Below, in pieces: positions 1 to 9,378 of a stretch of 64,000 nt of DNA. Made by a program: the position numbers and the translations under genes. Each line of letters opens with the position of its first letter. Within the stretch, counting starts at the first letter, position 1. The stretch comes from JBASEY01 sp049652745 (lineage in GTDB: Bacteria > CSSED10-310), in contig JBASEY010000029.1 of assembly GCA_049652745.1 (NCBI GenBank), positions 186,001-250,000 of the forward strand, given 5' to 3'. The notes below the pieces were generated by a model, which did not search any database, was not told the DNA's origin, and saw only the letters and a program-made list of their open reading frames with translations.

Positions 1-1164
1 TTGGCTGAAACGACACATGTTTTAAATATATTAAACCATAAAACCAGGATTTTTTCAGGAAAACAGGAATCCTTCAATTCAGAATTGGCAATTTTCGGTC
101 AAAGAATAGTGCCGGTGATAGACGAAAAAAACCGTTATAGCCAGCAAAAATATCTTAAACTATTACAAGAACATAGTGCCTTTTTATTAGAACATGCCAC
201 CTTTCTGAAAGATAGAATGGATGTTTTTCATGAAAATACAGATAAGCGACAAACCGAAATTTCCAATTGGCTACATAATTTAGTGAAAAGGCTTGATTCT
301 TTTGAGGATAGACTAGGTCTTTTTGACAATGAACTTAAAAGAGGCATTGCCCTGCAACACCGAAAGCTTGAACAATTTCTTCAAAACACACCGAAAATTG
401 CCGGAGCGGCTCCAGGGGAAACTGCGGGAACAAATCACAGAGAGGATAATACTTCCGGCCTGGGCGATTATGGATATTACCTTTTTGAAACCGGAGGCAG
501 GGGGCCAGAGAAATTTGTTAAGATGATCCAGCAAGATTATATTCCGTTTTTTTTGGATGCGTCCCCTGTGTTGGATATCGGATGTGGCCGAGGTGAATTT
601 TTGGAGTTGCTTCGAGATGCGGGCATTCAGGCGCTGGGTATAGATACCAACTCGGACATGGTGGAAATTTGTAGACAAAAAAATCTGGATGTGACACGCC
701 AGGATGCCTTGAACGCACTTGAATCATATGAACCGGGCAGTCTGGGCGGAATTTTTGCCGGGCAATTGATCGAACATATTCCATCTGAAAAGGTGTTACG
801 GTGGCTGGCTGCAGCCCATAATGCACTGAAACCGGGAGGTGTTCTGGTTTTTGAAACTGTGAATACTTCCTCTTTATTTGCACTCGTTTCTCATTATTTC
901 AAAGATCCGACTCATCAATTGCCGCGGCATCCAGACACATATAAATTTTTAACTGAAATTGCCGGTTTTAAAAATGTGACCGTTCATTATCGATCCCCGG
1001 TACCCAAAGATGCTCAGCTTTTGCTTCCTGAGTTGCCGGAGCCATTGTCTGACGACCTTAACTCATTGATTTCAGGTATAAAAAGTGTGATAGATCAATT
1101 GAATAACTTGATCTTTGCGCCTTGTGATATCGCGGTTTACGCAAATAAGGGTAATGATCGCTAA
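1..1164 (+). CDS. SAM-dependent methyltransferase with N-terminal coiled coil (possibly 5'-partial)
   Basis: This is a class I SAM methyltransferase. Motif I (LDIGCGRGEF) lies near residues 191-200, an acidic strand-2 end (GIDTNSD) follows, and IAGQLIEH-type and LKPGGVLVFET segments match later class I motifs. The first ~150 residues are polar, heptad-like and probably form a coiled coil. This arrangement is seen in O-antigen and surface-polysaccharide methyltransferases that cap or modify glycan chains at the membrane face. The reading frame opens at the window edge with TTG, so the true start may lie upstream. It precedes two glycosyltransferases by 27 bp, which supports a role in surface-glycan assembly. 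The sugar substrate cannot be read from the sequence. Confidence 0.8.
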   Translation: MAETTHVLNILNHKTRIFSGKQESFNSELAIFGQRIVPVIDEKNRYSQQKYLKLLQEHSAFLLEHATFLKDRMDVFHENTDKRQTEISNWLHNLVKRLDSFEDRLGLFDNELKRGIALQHRKLEQFLQNTPKIAGAAPGETAGTNHREDNTSGLGDYGYYLFETGGRGPEKFVKMIQQDYIPFFLDASPVLDIGCGRGEFLELLRDAGIQALGIDTNSDMVEICRQKNLDVTRQDALNALESYEPGSLGGIFAGQLIEHIPSEKVLRWLAAAHNALKPGGVLVFETVNTSSLFALVSHYFKDPTHQLPRHPDTYKFLTEIAGFKNVTVHYRSPVPKDAQLLLPELPEPLSDDLNSLISGIKSVIDQLNNLIFAPCDIAVYANKGNDR

Positions 1165-1191
1165 ATTCAAAGGGTAAACTGGAGTTTAAAA

Positions 1192-2310
1192 ATGAGTTCT
1201 TCCTTGGTCAATGATCGTCAGCTTCAGATCATCATCTGTGCTGTGCAAGTGCCATTTATTACCGGTGGCGCTGAAAAGCATATAGAATCTTTGAGAAGAG
1301 AGCTGGAAAACCGTGACTATATGGTCGATATCGTCAAACTTCCTTTTCAGTGGCACCCGGTCCGCCAATTGATTAACGGAGCGGTAACGTGGAGGTTGTT
1401 AGATTTGACGATGTTTTGCGGTTTGCCTGTAGATCTTGTCATTTGTACTCGATTTCCGACTTACTGTGTTAAGCATCCTAAGAAAGTTGCATGGGTTTTG
1501 CACCAGCACAGACAGGCCTATGATTTTTTAAATACCGTTTATACCGATTTCAAAGATGCTCCTGACGATGATGAAGTAAGAAAACTGCTTTACGAAATCG
1601 ATAGTCGTTCTTTAAAGGAGTGTACAAATATATTTGCCAATTCTAGAAATGTAGCGAATCGTTTGGAACGTTATCTCAATATCAAAAGTGATCCTCTTTA
1701 CCATCCACCACCTCTTACAGGGCGCTATAGGAATCTGGAATATGGAAATTATGTGTTCACTGCGAGTCGGCTGGAATTGAACAAACGAATCGACTTGCTC
1801 TTGAAGGCACTGTCTTTGACAAAAAACAAAATTCACGCTGTAATCGCTGGAAAAGGCCCCTTGGCGGCTAGTCTGAAAAAAATGGCCGACGATCTTGAAA
1901 TTGAAGAACGAGTTAAATTTGTCGGGTATATTTCCGATCAAGAAATAATCGATCACTATGGCAGATGCGGCGTAGTGTGGTATGCGCCAGTTGATGAAGA
2001 TTATGGTTATGTGACTCTTGAAGCGTTTTTATCTGAAAAGCCTGTAGTTACTTCGAAAGATGCTGGAGGAGTATTGGAATTTGTCGAAGACGGTCTAACG
2101 GGCTATATAGGAGAACCTGATCCCCAACAAATGGCGTTACAGTTGGATCGTTGGTATGATAACAGACAGGATTCGTTGGCGATGGGGCGAGCAGGAAAAT
2201 TGAAAGCGGAACAGATAACATGGGATAATGTAATAAAAAAATTGACTGCGTCATTGAAAACAAACAGAAAAATTGCGAATTTTAAAAAGAACGACTCTTG
2301 TGAAACCTAA
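1192..2310 (+). CDS. glycosyltransferase family 4 (GT-B fold)
   Basis: This is a GT4-type retaining glycosyltransferase of 372 residues. The N-terminal half has a Gly-rich start (FITGGAEKH), as in other GT4 acceptor domains. The C-terminal half has the donor-domain pattern: TASRLELNKRIDLLLKAL, then AGKGP, FVGYISDQE, and an E-x7-E motif (EDYGYVTLE) followed by KPVVTS and a GLTGYI strand. A purine-rich ribosome binding site (ctggag) precedes the ATG. It overlaps the next glycosyltransferase slightly. Polysaccharide or LPS-type glycan assembly is inferred from its neighbours; donor and acceptor are unknown. Confidence 0.88.
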   Translation: MSSSLVNDRQLQIIICAVQVPFITGGAEKHIESLRRELENRDYMVDIVKLPFQWHPVRQLINGAVTWRLLDLTMFCGLPVDLVICTRFPTYCVKHPKKVAWVLHQHRQAYDFLNTVYTDFKDAPDDDEVRKLLYEIDSRSLKECTNIFANSRNVANRLERYLNIKSDPLYHPPPLTGRYRNLEYGNYVFTASRLELNKRIDLLLKALSLTKNKIHAVIAGKGPLAASLKKMADDLEIEERVKFVGYISDQEIIDHYGRCGVVWYAPVDEDYGYVTLEAFLSEKPVVTSKDAGGVLEFVEDGLTGYIGEPDPQQMALQLDRWYDNRQDSLAMGRAGKLKAEQITWDNVIKKLTASLKTNRKIANFKKNDSCET

Positions 2311-3673
2311 ACGACTTGCTTTTTTCTCACCATTAAAACCAGACCGCACTGGTGTTGCGGATTATGCTGAAAAATTATTACCCCATTTGGCTCAGCATTT
2401 TGATATAGATTTGTATGTTGAAAAGTCTTTATCAGTGACTCAGGAGGTTTTTCCGGATTTCAATGTGTTTTACAGGCGGGACTATGAGCTTCAACGTCGA
2501 AAAACACCTTATGATTTAAACGTTTATCAAATAGGTAACAGTTATTTTCATCGTTTTATCTATCCGGTAATGGTGCGTTATCCAGGAGCAGTTATCCTTC
2601 ATGATGCGAATATTCATCATTCAAGAGCCTATACTCATCTTTATGAGCAAAACTTGAAATATTATCTAAACGAAATCACATGGAACCATGGAGATGAAGG
2701 TCGCCGGATTGGGCCGGCAATAGCACACGGTTATCAAAGTCCGGTTCTTTACGACATGTACCCAATGCTAAAAATAATTGGCGAAAGCGCTGCAAGCGTT
2801 TTGGTTCACAATCAGTTTGCGGAACAAAGAATTCAACAATATATTGGTGAAAATAGGATTTTCAGGATTCATTTACCGTATGTTGACGAGGGTATCCCTG
2901 ATTATCAAAAGGCAAGAAATGAATTGGGAATCGAACAAAATCAGTTAGTCATCGCTTCCTTTGGATTTGTTACTTATGAAAAGAGATTACATCAGAGCTT
3001 AAAGGCTTTTGAATTTTTTCAACAGGAGTATCCACAGAGTCAATATGTTTTAGTGGGCGGCTGTCTTGACGATCAATACGGAAAGCAATTGCAAGAATAT
3101 GTTTCGGCTATCCCTAATACTCATATTACAGGATATGTCGATGATAAAACTTTTAAAAAATGGTTGGCTGCTTGTGATATTTGCATCTCGTTACGGTACC
3201 CGACTCAGGGTGAGAGTTCTGATGTGCTGATTCGTATAATGGGGGCCGGCAAGCCGGTTATTACACCTGCATACCGTCAGTTTCTTGAGGTTCCGCCTGA
3301 TTGTTGTGTTCATATTCCGTTGTGGCCCAATGAGGCCTATTCGGTTTTGGCGGCATTACGGGAATTGGTCGACAATCCGAATGAAAAAGATTTGATTGGA
3401 AAAAATGCACGAAATTACATTCTGGAGAATCATTCTTTGGAGAAATGGATCGAGTCTATGACGGAAGCGCTGGAAAAAACGACGAAATTGCCCACTCTAT
3501 CGCCTTTGTCATCACGATGCGTTCTCAAGCATATCAGGGTCGAAGCCGTCGAAGATTCAATCGTACAAAAGCTGATTCAGTGGGGGGATTTTGCTCAGCA
3601 TCCGTATATTGTGCAACCTTTAGCCAAAGCTATTCATGAATTGGGGATAGATGACACAGAAGAAACACCTTAA
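2300..3673 (+). CDS. glycosyltransferase, GT4-like
   Basis: This GT-B glycosyltransferase starts with RLAFFSPLKPDRTGVADY, the usual opening of GT4 enzymes that bind an acceptor near the N terminus. The donor domain contains ASFGFVTYEKR, YVLVGG, ITGYVDD and a GESSDVLIRIMGAGKPVI segment, in which the classical E-x7-E is modified. The frame stays open upstream to a TTG at 2273, but homology to the family opening favours the GTG at 2300. That start overlaps the preceding gene by 11 bp and implies translational coupling. An extra ~60 residues follow the donor domain at the C terminus. The pathway is inferred only from its neighbours. Confidence 0.82.
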   Translation: MKPKRLAFFSPLKPDRTGVADYAEKLLPHLAQHFDIDLYVEKSLSVTQEVFPDFNVFYRRDYELQRRKTPYDLNVYQIGNSYFHRFIYPVMVRYPGAVILHDANIHHSRAYTHLYEQNLKYYLNEITWNHGDEGRRIGPAIAHGYQSPVLYDMYPMLKIIGESAASVLVHNQFAEQRIQQYIGENRIFRIHLPYVDEGIPDYQKARNELGIEQNQLVIASFGFVTYEKRLHQSLKAFEFFQQEYPQSQYVLVGGCLDDQYGKQLQEYVSAIPNTHITGYVDDKTFKKWLAACDICISLRYPTQGESSDVLIRIMGAGKPVITPAYRQFLEVPPDCCVHIPLWPNEAYSVLAALRELVDNPNEKDLIGKNARNYILENHSLEKWIESMTEALEKTTKLPTLSPLSSRCVLKHIRVEAVEDSIVQKLIQWGDFAQHPYIVQPLAKAIHELGIDDTEETP

Positions 3674-6182
3674 AATTTTTTATACGATCTCAAATTTGAT
3701 TTTGGCATTGCTGACAGGTTTCATTATGGCTTCAATACTGAACCGTACTGAACCGAATACTGAAAGCAAACAGGTGTTTATCATTACCTGGTTGTTCCCG
3801 ATCACTTTTTTCTTTTTGAGTACAGTCTCTCTTTGTATCGCTTCTGATGCCCGGCGTTTTTTTAAATCCTGTCGTTTGAATCAATGGAATGCCTTGTGGG
3901 TTATACCTTTCCTTCTATTGGGGGTTTCTTGGCGCTTTTTCGGCTCTTGGACACTAGTATTTTCGTTGTTTTATTGGCCCTATATCTTTATACACATGGC
4001 GTCACTTCTATTGGGTCGGCAATCCTCTGAAAAGCCCGTTCCGTTGGGAATAGAAGATTTTCTTGTGCTGTTCATAGGACTATCCGCTTTAACAATCTGG
4101 CAATTAAAAGCCATTTCTTCGGCCGGTTTAATAGCAACTTTTGCCAATGCTTTATGCATGGCTTTAATAACGATCATCTGTGCCTTATTGGCTGAAACTT
4201 ATTCAAACAATAACTTTTCGGGCACGGCCTGGCAACGAGCATTTCTTATTTTGGTTTCATTTTCGGTCCCTGTATCCATGGTTTTCAGCAAAATAACCAG
4301 TGCTCAAATTTTAGCCCTGGCCATATCCTGTTGGTTGTTTTTTTCTGACTCGACAAATAAAAAGTTATTGATTGTCAGCCATTTGCTGGCGTCGTTGATT
4401 TTTATTCTGACCCCAATGATATTTCCTGAAGGAGTTATCATAACTCTGTGGATCTGCATTCTTGCTATATTAAAAAATCGAAAGAATGAAAAATTTGAAG
4501 GTATTTTGGTCCCCGGAGGCGCTATCATTTTTTTCCTTATCGGGTTTTTTATTGCCGTCGTCAGGATGAAAGGCCAAGTTTTGACAGGAGATATAGTCTA
4601 CTCATTTCCTGCAGTCACCGATTGGTTTGGGTTTCTGTTTGATCGTTCAAAAGGCCTGATTCCTGTAGCGCCATGGGTATTGACGGTTATTGCCGGCTGG
4701 CTGCTGGCGTATCCTGAACGAAAATTGGATCAATGGGTTCAATGGCTTGGCTTTCCGTTTATCCTGGCAGGTTTTATGGTTTTTGAATGGATGAATCATG
4801 GAAAACCTCCCGGATGGAATCATTGGTTGATGATGGTTCCGGTGGTTTTCCCGTATTACGGTGCTCTTTGGTCCAAACCCATCAATTCTCTCACAGGATC
4901 TATTATTCGGGTAGTGAATTCCATTGGTATTTTCATATCATCTATTCTGTTCGTTTATTCACGCTTTTCTGGATTGGATAGTGTGAATTTGACCGAAACG
5001 CTCGCTGATTTTTCTCAGCGGACAGGAATTGAGCTGTCCAGGCTGGTGCCTGTTTTTGATCATGCTCTTCCCGGATATTCGAAAATTCACTGGATTTGGA
5101 TCGGATCAAGCGTTGTTTTTATTCTTCTGTTGGTGAGCATTGTTCATATTCCCCGCAAGGCTTCTCAAAATATCAAACCTGGGTTGATGGACACCGTATT
5201 CATTGCTGGAACGATCGGCTTGATGGGCCTTTGTTTTCAAACTAGCCAAATCTGGCGTATTGTTCCGTTAGAAAAAGATATTCATCTAGGCCCGGGTCAA
5301 ACCGTCCAAATCGAAAATAAATTCAAAGGAAACGTTTATGCCGTAAAAATTATCTCTGATCTCAGCCACTCAACACATCTTCCTCAACGCTATGCTGTGG
5401 CTGAATTGATCTTGGAAACCCCGGAAGGTGTTACTCAAAAACAGGAGTTGCAAGCAGGGATTCATACGGCTGAATGGGCTTTTAACCGTCCGGATGTTCG
5501 ACGAGATATTCAGCATCGCAGGCCTAAACCTGCTTGGTCCTGGGATGTTGAAGAGATTGACGGATCGAAATTTTCCGGAATGACGTATGAAAGTATCTTT
5601 TATTTGGATAAACCTCAAAAAATTTCTCATATAATTGCCCAAAATATAGAAACGAAAGAAAAAGGCCATGTGCTGACGATCAGAGGGCTTGCTTTGATGG
5701 TTCGGTCGGACAGGAACACATGGCGCGAAGCACAACAACTGATCGAGGTTCCGCTGATAATGTCTGAAGACACGAATATTCAATCATTTAAATTGCAGGG
5801 GGATTCATCGTATAAGCAGATATCCCTCGATAGCGCTTTGGCAAATGCCATGATTGTGCCCACAGGCGCCCCTGTCGGCAGCATAACCATCAAAAATAAG
5901 GATAAGTCGGAGCTTTCATGGATTATAAAAGCTGGTATCGATACGGCTGAGTGGTCGGCCGATAGACCCGATATTGCCGGAAAAGTTAGGCATGATCTGC
6001 CGACTATAGCATATTCAGAAAGAAGATCTCATCATTCAATCAACTATTTAGCTCATGTTTATCGCAGTCGACGAGTATTTGATAAAGAATTTTTTCCCAT
6101 CGAAATCTCGATTGAATATCTTCCGAGTGAGAATGAATTACCGAATGGTGAATGGATTGTCCACGGACTTGCTTTACGATAA
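3651..6182 (+). CDS. large polytopic membrane protein with duplicated C-terminal exported domain
   Basis: The protein has 843 residues. The first ~540 are mostly hydrophobic, with about a dozen probable transmembrane segments. They include FDRSKGLIPVAPW, which matches a motif also present in the two giant GT-C-like proteins at 15221-21705 (DQQYGLFPMN, DQESGLLVQSP). The acidic DEP loop of those relatives is not visible here. The C-terminal ~290 residues are soluble and contain two related units. Each has AGI(H/D)TAEW followed by RPD, near residues 601 and 760, and each ends with a GLAL strand. The start overlaps the preceding glycosyltransferase by 23 bp and has a ggggat ribosome binding site. 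It is probably an envelope-glycan protein; enzymatic activity is uncertain. Confidence 0.7.
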   Translation: MTQKKHLKIFYTISNLILALLTGFIMASILNRTEPNTESKQVFIITWLFPITFFFLSTVSLCIASDARRFFKSCRLNQWNALWVIPFLLLGVSWRFFGSWTLVFSLFYWPYIFIHMASLLLGRQSSEKPVPLGIEDFLVLFIGLSALTIWQLKAISSAGLIATFANALCMALITIICALLAETYSNNNFSGTAWQRAFLILVSFSVPVSMVFSKITSAQILALAISCWLFFSDSTNKKLLIVSHLLASLIFILTPMIFPEGVIITLWICILAILKNRKNEKFEGILVPGGAIIFFLIGFFIAVVRMKGQVLTGDIVYSFPAVTDWFGFLFDRSKGLIPVAPWVLTVIAGWLLAYPERKLDQWVQWLGFPFILAGFMVFEWMNHGKPPGWNHWLMMVPVVFPYYGALWSKPINSLTGSIIRVVNSIGIFISSILFVYSRFSGLDSVNLTETLADFSQRTGIELSRLVPVFDHALPGYSKIHWIWIGSSVVFILLLVSIVHIPRKASQNIKPGLMDTVFIAGTIGLMGLCFQTSQIWRIVPLEKDIHLGPGQTVQIENKFKGNVYAVKIISDLSHSTHLPQRYAVAELILETPEGVTQKQELQAGIHTAEWAFNRPDVRRDIQHRRPKPAWSWDVEEIDGSKFSGMTYESIFYLDKPQKISHIIAQNIETKEKGHVLTIRGLALMVRSDRNTWREAQQLIEVPLIMSEDTNIQSFKLQGDSSYKQISLDSALANAMIVPTGAPVGSITIKNKDKSELSWIIKAGIDTAEWSADRPDIAGKVRHDLPTIAYSERRSHHSINYLAHVYRSRRVFDKEFFPIEISIEYLPSENELPNGEWIVHGLALR

Positions 6183-6201
6183 CTAGTTTTTAAAGAGTAT
6201 A

Positions 6202-6639
6202 TTAATAAAAATATCCTGTATCTTCTCCGTCTTCGTCATCGCTGTCATCAGGGTCTTTATTTTTCAGCAGATACCAGGTTCCATTATTTCCATCGCCGGA
6301 ATAGCTCCAGGTTCCGGACATGGAATTTTTTGTGTTGACAGCGCCGTAATATGTTACGGTTTCCGGCCAGAGGTCGATAAGAAACCCTATTCGGTCGCCA
6401 TCATAAGATATATTTCGCAATGTTCTAGAACCCCTGTAATCGGAGTAATACGCTGAAATATCGCTTCCTCTATGTTCAATAATCAATCTGAATTTCCAGG
6501 TTTTACCCGTGGTATTGTTCGTATTTTGTCCTTCCCAGAGTCCTGTAAGTTTGTGATACGTATCGTCTTCAGTGCACCCGGAAACTAAAAACAACAAAAA
6601 CAATAATGAGAGGATCAGAAAAGCCTTATCTTTCAGCAT
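6202..6639 (-). CDS. small predicted lipoprotein of unknown function
   Basis: The gene encodes a lipoprotein signal peptide: Lys residues, a Leu-rich core and the lipobox LVSGC. A ~115-residue mature part is rich in aromatic and beta-prone segments (LWEGQN, WKFRLIIEHRG, YYGAVN, MSGTWSYSGDGNNGTW), which suggests a small lipocalin-like or beta-sandwich fold. An acidic Asp/Glu tail closes the protein. The ATG at 6639 is preferred over one five codons upstream because GAGG lies nine bases before it. It is convergent with the preceding gene, 19 bp apart. The function is not recognised. Confidence 0.65.
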   Translation of the reverse strand: MLKDKAFLILSLLFLLFLVSGCTEDDTYHKLTGLWEGQNTNNTTGKTWKFRLIIEHRGSDISAYYSDYRGSRTLRNISYDGDRIGFLIDLWPETVTYYGAVNTKNSMSGTWSYSGDGNNGTWYLLKNKDPDDSDDEDGEDTGYFY

Positions 6640-7007
6640 AGGTAAAAACCTCATAAACCATGAAAAAATAGCATATTTAAAAGCTCCTGGTTCATCAAAA
6701 AAATTATAGCAAGTGAATTATACTTTTTAAAGTGCGTGAATGAGATTCTCTTTTTAAGGTGTAAATCACTGAGAAAACAATTATGCAGATGCCAGAATCA
6801 TTAGGATGAATTAGGCATCGGGAAGCAGGATGCTTGTTTGTTTCAACCATTTCGGCAGGATATGCCCATATAAAATTATTTTGTCAAAATATCTAACAGC
6901 TCTTGACAAATTTTATGGCCATGATAAAATATAATCCATGACAACAATAGTTTTTTGGGGACGTTAAACAGGCTTCATCGTTAACCATTAAAGAGGAGGA
7001 GTACACT
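6640..7007. other. intergenic region of about 370 bp between divergent genes
   Basis: No credible coding sequence is visible on either strand. The right part holds the promoter and leader of the SUMF1-like gene. The left part (6660-6890) is AT-rich and probably carries the promoter of the minus-strand lipoprotein, but no clear consensus was found for it. Confidence 0.6.
6903..6930 (+). promoter_or_regulatory. sigma70-type promoter for the SUMF1-like gene
   Basis: A perfect -35 box TTGACA (6903-6908) is followed after 16 bp by TAAAAT (6925-6930), with an overlapping TATAAT at 6930-6935. This predicts a leader of roughly 70 bases. A strong ribosome binding site (gaggaggag) lies just before the ATG at 7008. 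Confidence 0.6.
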
Positions 7008-9203
7008 ATGAAAAATAACTATTGGTGGGTGAAAGCATTCGTTGTCTCAAGTATCTTGTTGGGGTGTTGGCTGCCGACGGCCTTGGCCGCGGTCAATATC
7101 GACGTTGAGATGCGGTTGAATGATGGTGGGTTTGTCTCGTACGACCATTTCAAAGCCGAATTGTACATGAACAACTTGGGTTCAATGGCGCCGGGAGCAA
7201 CCATATTCGGAATTCTGGAAGTGTTGGGGGAGTTTTTCTTTTGGCCGTCGTTCTCGAGCGAGGTGGATTTCGATGTGATGGATATACCTCCCGGTGAAAC
7301 TATCGTGGTTTTTCTGGAGTTTGATTTCGAGAATATCGATGCATTTATCCCGTTTGGTCCGATGCGGTTTTGGGGCGCCTGGTATCTAGACATGACGACA
7401 TGGAAGTATGATTCCCGGGAGTTTTGGCTGGATTCTGCTCACAAATGGACCCCGGCTCCCACAAATACACCGGCAAATACACCTACTCCACCGCCGTTTG
7501 ATGGGGCCGAATTTATTCCTCCGGGTGAGTATGACAGAGGTTCACCGGATACCGAGCCCTGTAGACAACCTGATGAAACTCTGCACCATGTCCGTTTGAC
7601 ACGTGGTTTTTACATATGGAAAAAAGAAACAAATCGATATCTCTGGAAGAGTTTGAAGTTTTATTACCCGACGATTTTACCCGATGATCCCTCAGACACT
7701 GTTGTCAGCCCGACAGATCTACACCCTGTCCAAAACTGTACCTGGAATGAAACGATCTTGTTCGCAAACCTGACATCGATTTACTTTGGGGTGACACAAT
7801 GTTATTACAAAGACATAAATTTTACGATACCAGTGGATGTAACGAATTACACGGTCGGAGACTTTTATTGTAATTTTGATGCGAACGGGTGGCGGCTGCC
7901 GACAGAGGCTGAATGGGAATATGCCTGTCGAGCGGGAACAACGGGCGCTTTTTCATGCAATGAACCACTCTATTATGCAGGAAATTGCGGCTCATGCGCA
8001 CCGGGAACACATCCGACTCTCGAGCTTTATTGTCGGTATTGTGCGAATAGTACAGGAACCAGCGGTATTGGCGGCTCCAAAAATCCAAACCCCTGGGGAC
8101 TGTATGATATGCATGGAAATGTGTTTGAGTGGTGCTGGGATTTGTGGGATGACTATCCAATGGGGACCATTACGGATCCAACAGGTGCTGCGTCCGGCAT
8201 GATTCGAGTGGTTCGCAGTGGTGGTTTCGGTAATACAGCGGAGCGTACTCGCTCAGCAAGACGCAACTATCTTTTGCCAAACTCCAGAGGCAACGTGCTT
8301 GGCTTCCGCCTGGTGTCAACCTATAACCCCGGCGCCCCAACACCTACCCCGACTCCGACATCACCTCCGGATATACCTCTTCTTGTCTATTTTGCCCCTG
8401 GAATCTATACAATGGGCTCACCGGAGGACGAAGCTTGCAGAAATGTCGATGAAATACAACACCAGGTCACACTGACCAAAGGGTTTTATATGATGGATTC
8501 TGAAGTGACGCGGCTGATGTGGTCTTATTTGAAAAGCCAACAGCCGACACTGCCAGACGATCCCAGCGATGTGGCCATCAGCCCGACAGGGAACCATGCA
8601 GCACAAAAGATGTCATGGTATCATGCCGTGTTGTTCGCAAATCTGTCATCGATTGAGGTTGGAAAAACACAATGTTACTATAAAGATTCGGAATATACGA
8701 TACCAGTGGATGCAACTAATTATACAGCAGGAAAGGTTTTCTGGAATCGGGCGGCGGATGGTTGGCGGCTACCGACGGAAGCGGAATGGGAATATGCCTG
8801 TCGAGCGGGAACAATAGGCGCTTTTTCATGCGATGAACCACTCTATGATTCCGTAAATTGCCATTCATGCGTTCCGGGGACTCTTCCGACCCTCGAGCTC
8901 TATTGCTGGTATTGCGGAAATCAGTCGCTTGCAGACCAAAAGGTACGAAGTAAAGAACCCAACCCTGCCGGGGTGTATGATATGCATGGCAATATGTTGG
9001 AATGGTGTTGGGATTGGTTTGATGACTACCCAACTGAGCCAACGACAGATCCCGCAGGGCCCACTACCGGCGTAGCTAGAGTTATTCGAGGCGGTGCGTT
9101 TAACAATTCTCCAAGTCTCTGTCGATCAGCTTTTCGACATGGTGGTTCGCCGAGTAATGTACATTATAACGTAGGCTTCCGTATGGTAAGAACTGTTTTT
9201 TGA
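7008..9203 (+). CDS. secreted protein with two SUMF1/FGE-sulfatase-like domains
   Basis: The 731-residue product has a signal peptide ending near ALA (residue 27). A beta-rich N-terminal domain of ~125 residues follows, then a Thr-Pro linker and two tandem SUMF1-like (formylglycine-generating-enzyme fold) domains at ~165-440 and ~460-731, separated by a TPTPTPT linker. Each domain has a GSPED/GSPDTE opening, GWRLPTEAEWEYACRAG, MHGN-x-EWCWD and a final GFR strand. Each carries a cysteine cluster (five or six Cys within ~40 residues), probably forming disulfides outside the cell. The catalytic Cys pair of true formylglycine-generating enzymes is not evident: domain 1 has TRSA and domain 2 CRSA at the usual position. 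Ligand binding or another role is therefore likelier than sulfatase activation. Confidence 0.85.
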   Translation: MKNNYWWVKAFVVSSILLGCWLPTALAAVNIDVEMRLNDGGFVSYDHFKAELYMNNLGSMAPGATIFGILEVLGEFFFWPSFSSEVDFDVMDIPPGETIVVFLEFDFENIDAFIPFGPMRFWGAWYLDMTTWKYDSREFWLDSAHKWTPAPTNTPANTPTPPPFDGAEFIPPGEYDRGSPDTEPCRQPDETLHHVRLTRGFYIWKKETNRYLWKSLKFYYPTILPDDPSDTVVSPTDLHPVQNCTWNETILFANLTSIYFGVTQCYYKDINFTIPVDVTNYTVGDFYCNFDANGWRLPTEAEWEYACRAGTTGAFSCNEPLYYAGNCGSCAPGTHPTLELYCRYCANSTGTSGIGGSKNPNPWGLYDMHGNVFEWCWDLWDDYPMGTITDPTGAASGMIRVVRSGGFGNTAERTRSARRNYLLPNSRGNVLGFRLVSTYNPGAPTPTPTPTSPPDIPLLVYFAPGIYTMGSPEDEACRNVDEIQHQVTLTKGFYMMDSEVTRLMWSYLKSQQPTLPDDPSDVAISPTGNHAAQKMSWYHAVLFANLSSIEVGKTQCYYKDSEYTIPVDATNYTAGKVFWNRAADGWRLPTEAEWEYACRAGTIGAFSCDEPLYDSVNCHSCVPGTLPTLELYCWYCGNQSLADQKVRSKEPNPAGVYDMHGNMLEWCWDWFDDYPTEPTTDPAGPTTGVARVIRGGAFNNSPSLCRSAFRHGGSPSNVHYNVGFRMVRTVF

Positions 9204-9218
9204 TAGTGATGAAATTGG

Positions 9219-9241
9219 GTGAGCGGCCACGTGCCGCTCAC
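9219..9241. terminator. GC-rich hairpin between convergent genes
   Basis: A perfect 9-bp inverted repeat (GTGAGCGGC / GCCGCTCAC) with a 5-nt loop sits 15 bp after the SUMF1-like gene and before the convergent kinase gene. There is no T-tract, so it may be a transcript-end hairpin or a weak bidirectional terminator. Confidence 0.45.
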
Positions 9242-9378
9242 GACTTGAAGCCATCATAAAAGCGCATTTAGATGATTTGAATTTTCCACAAGGTTCTGTG
9301 CCGTAAAGCTGATTTAGATGACACTCACAGACAAGATTATTTCAGAAAAATCGTCTTGTTTGTTAAAAAAACCGTCTT

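Noticed and set aside
313..678. Antisense frames inside the methyltransferase and other large genes (for example 313-678, 518-883, 5370-5783)
   Set aside because: They lie opposite genes with clear family motifs, lack ribosome binding sites and show no recognisable domains.
7008..9203. Calling the SUMF1 protein a sulfatase-activating formylglycine-generating enzyme
   Set aside because: The catalytic Cys pair is not present in either repeat and no sulfatase gene is in the window.
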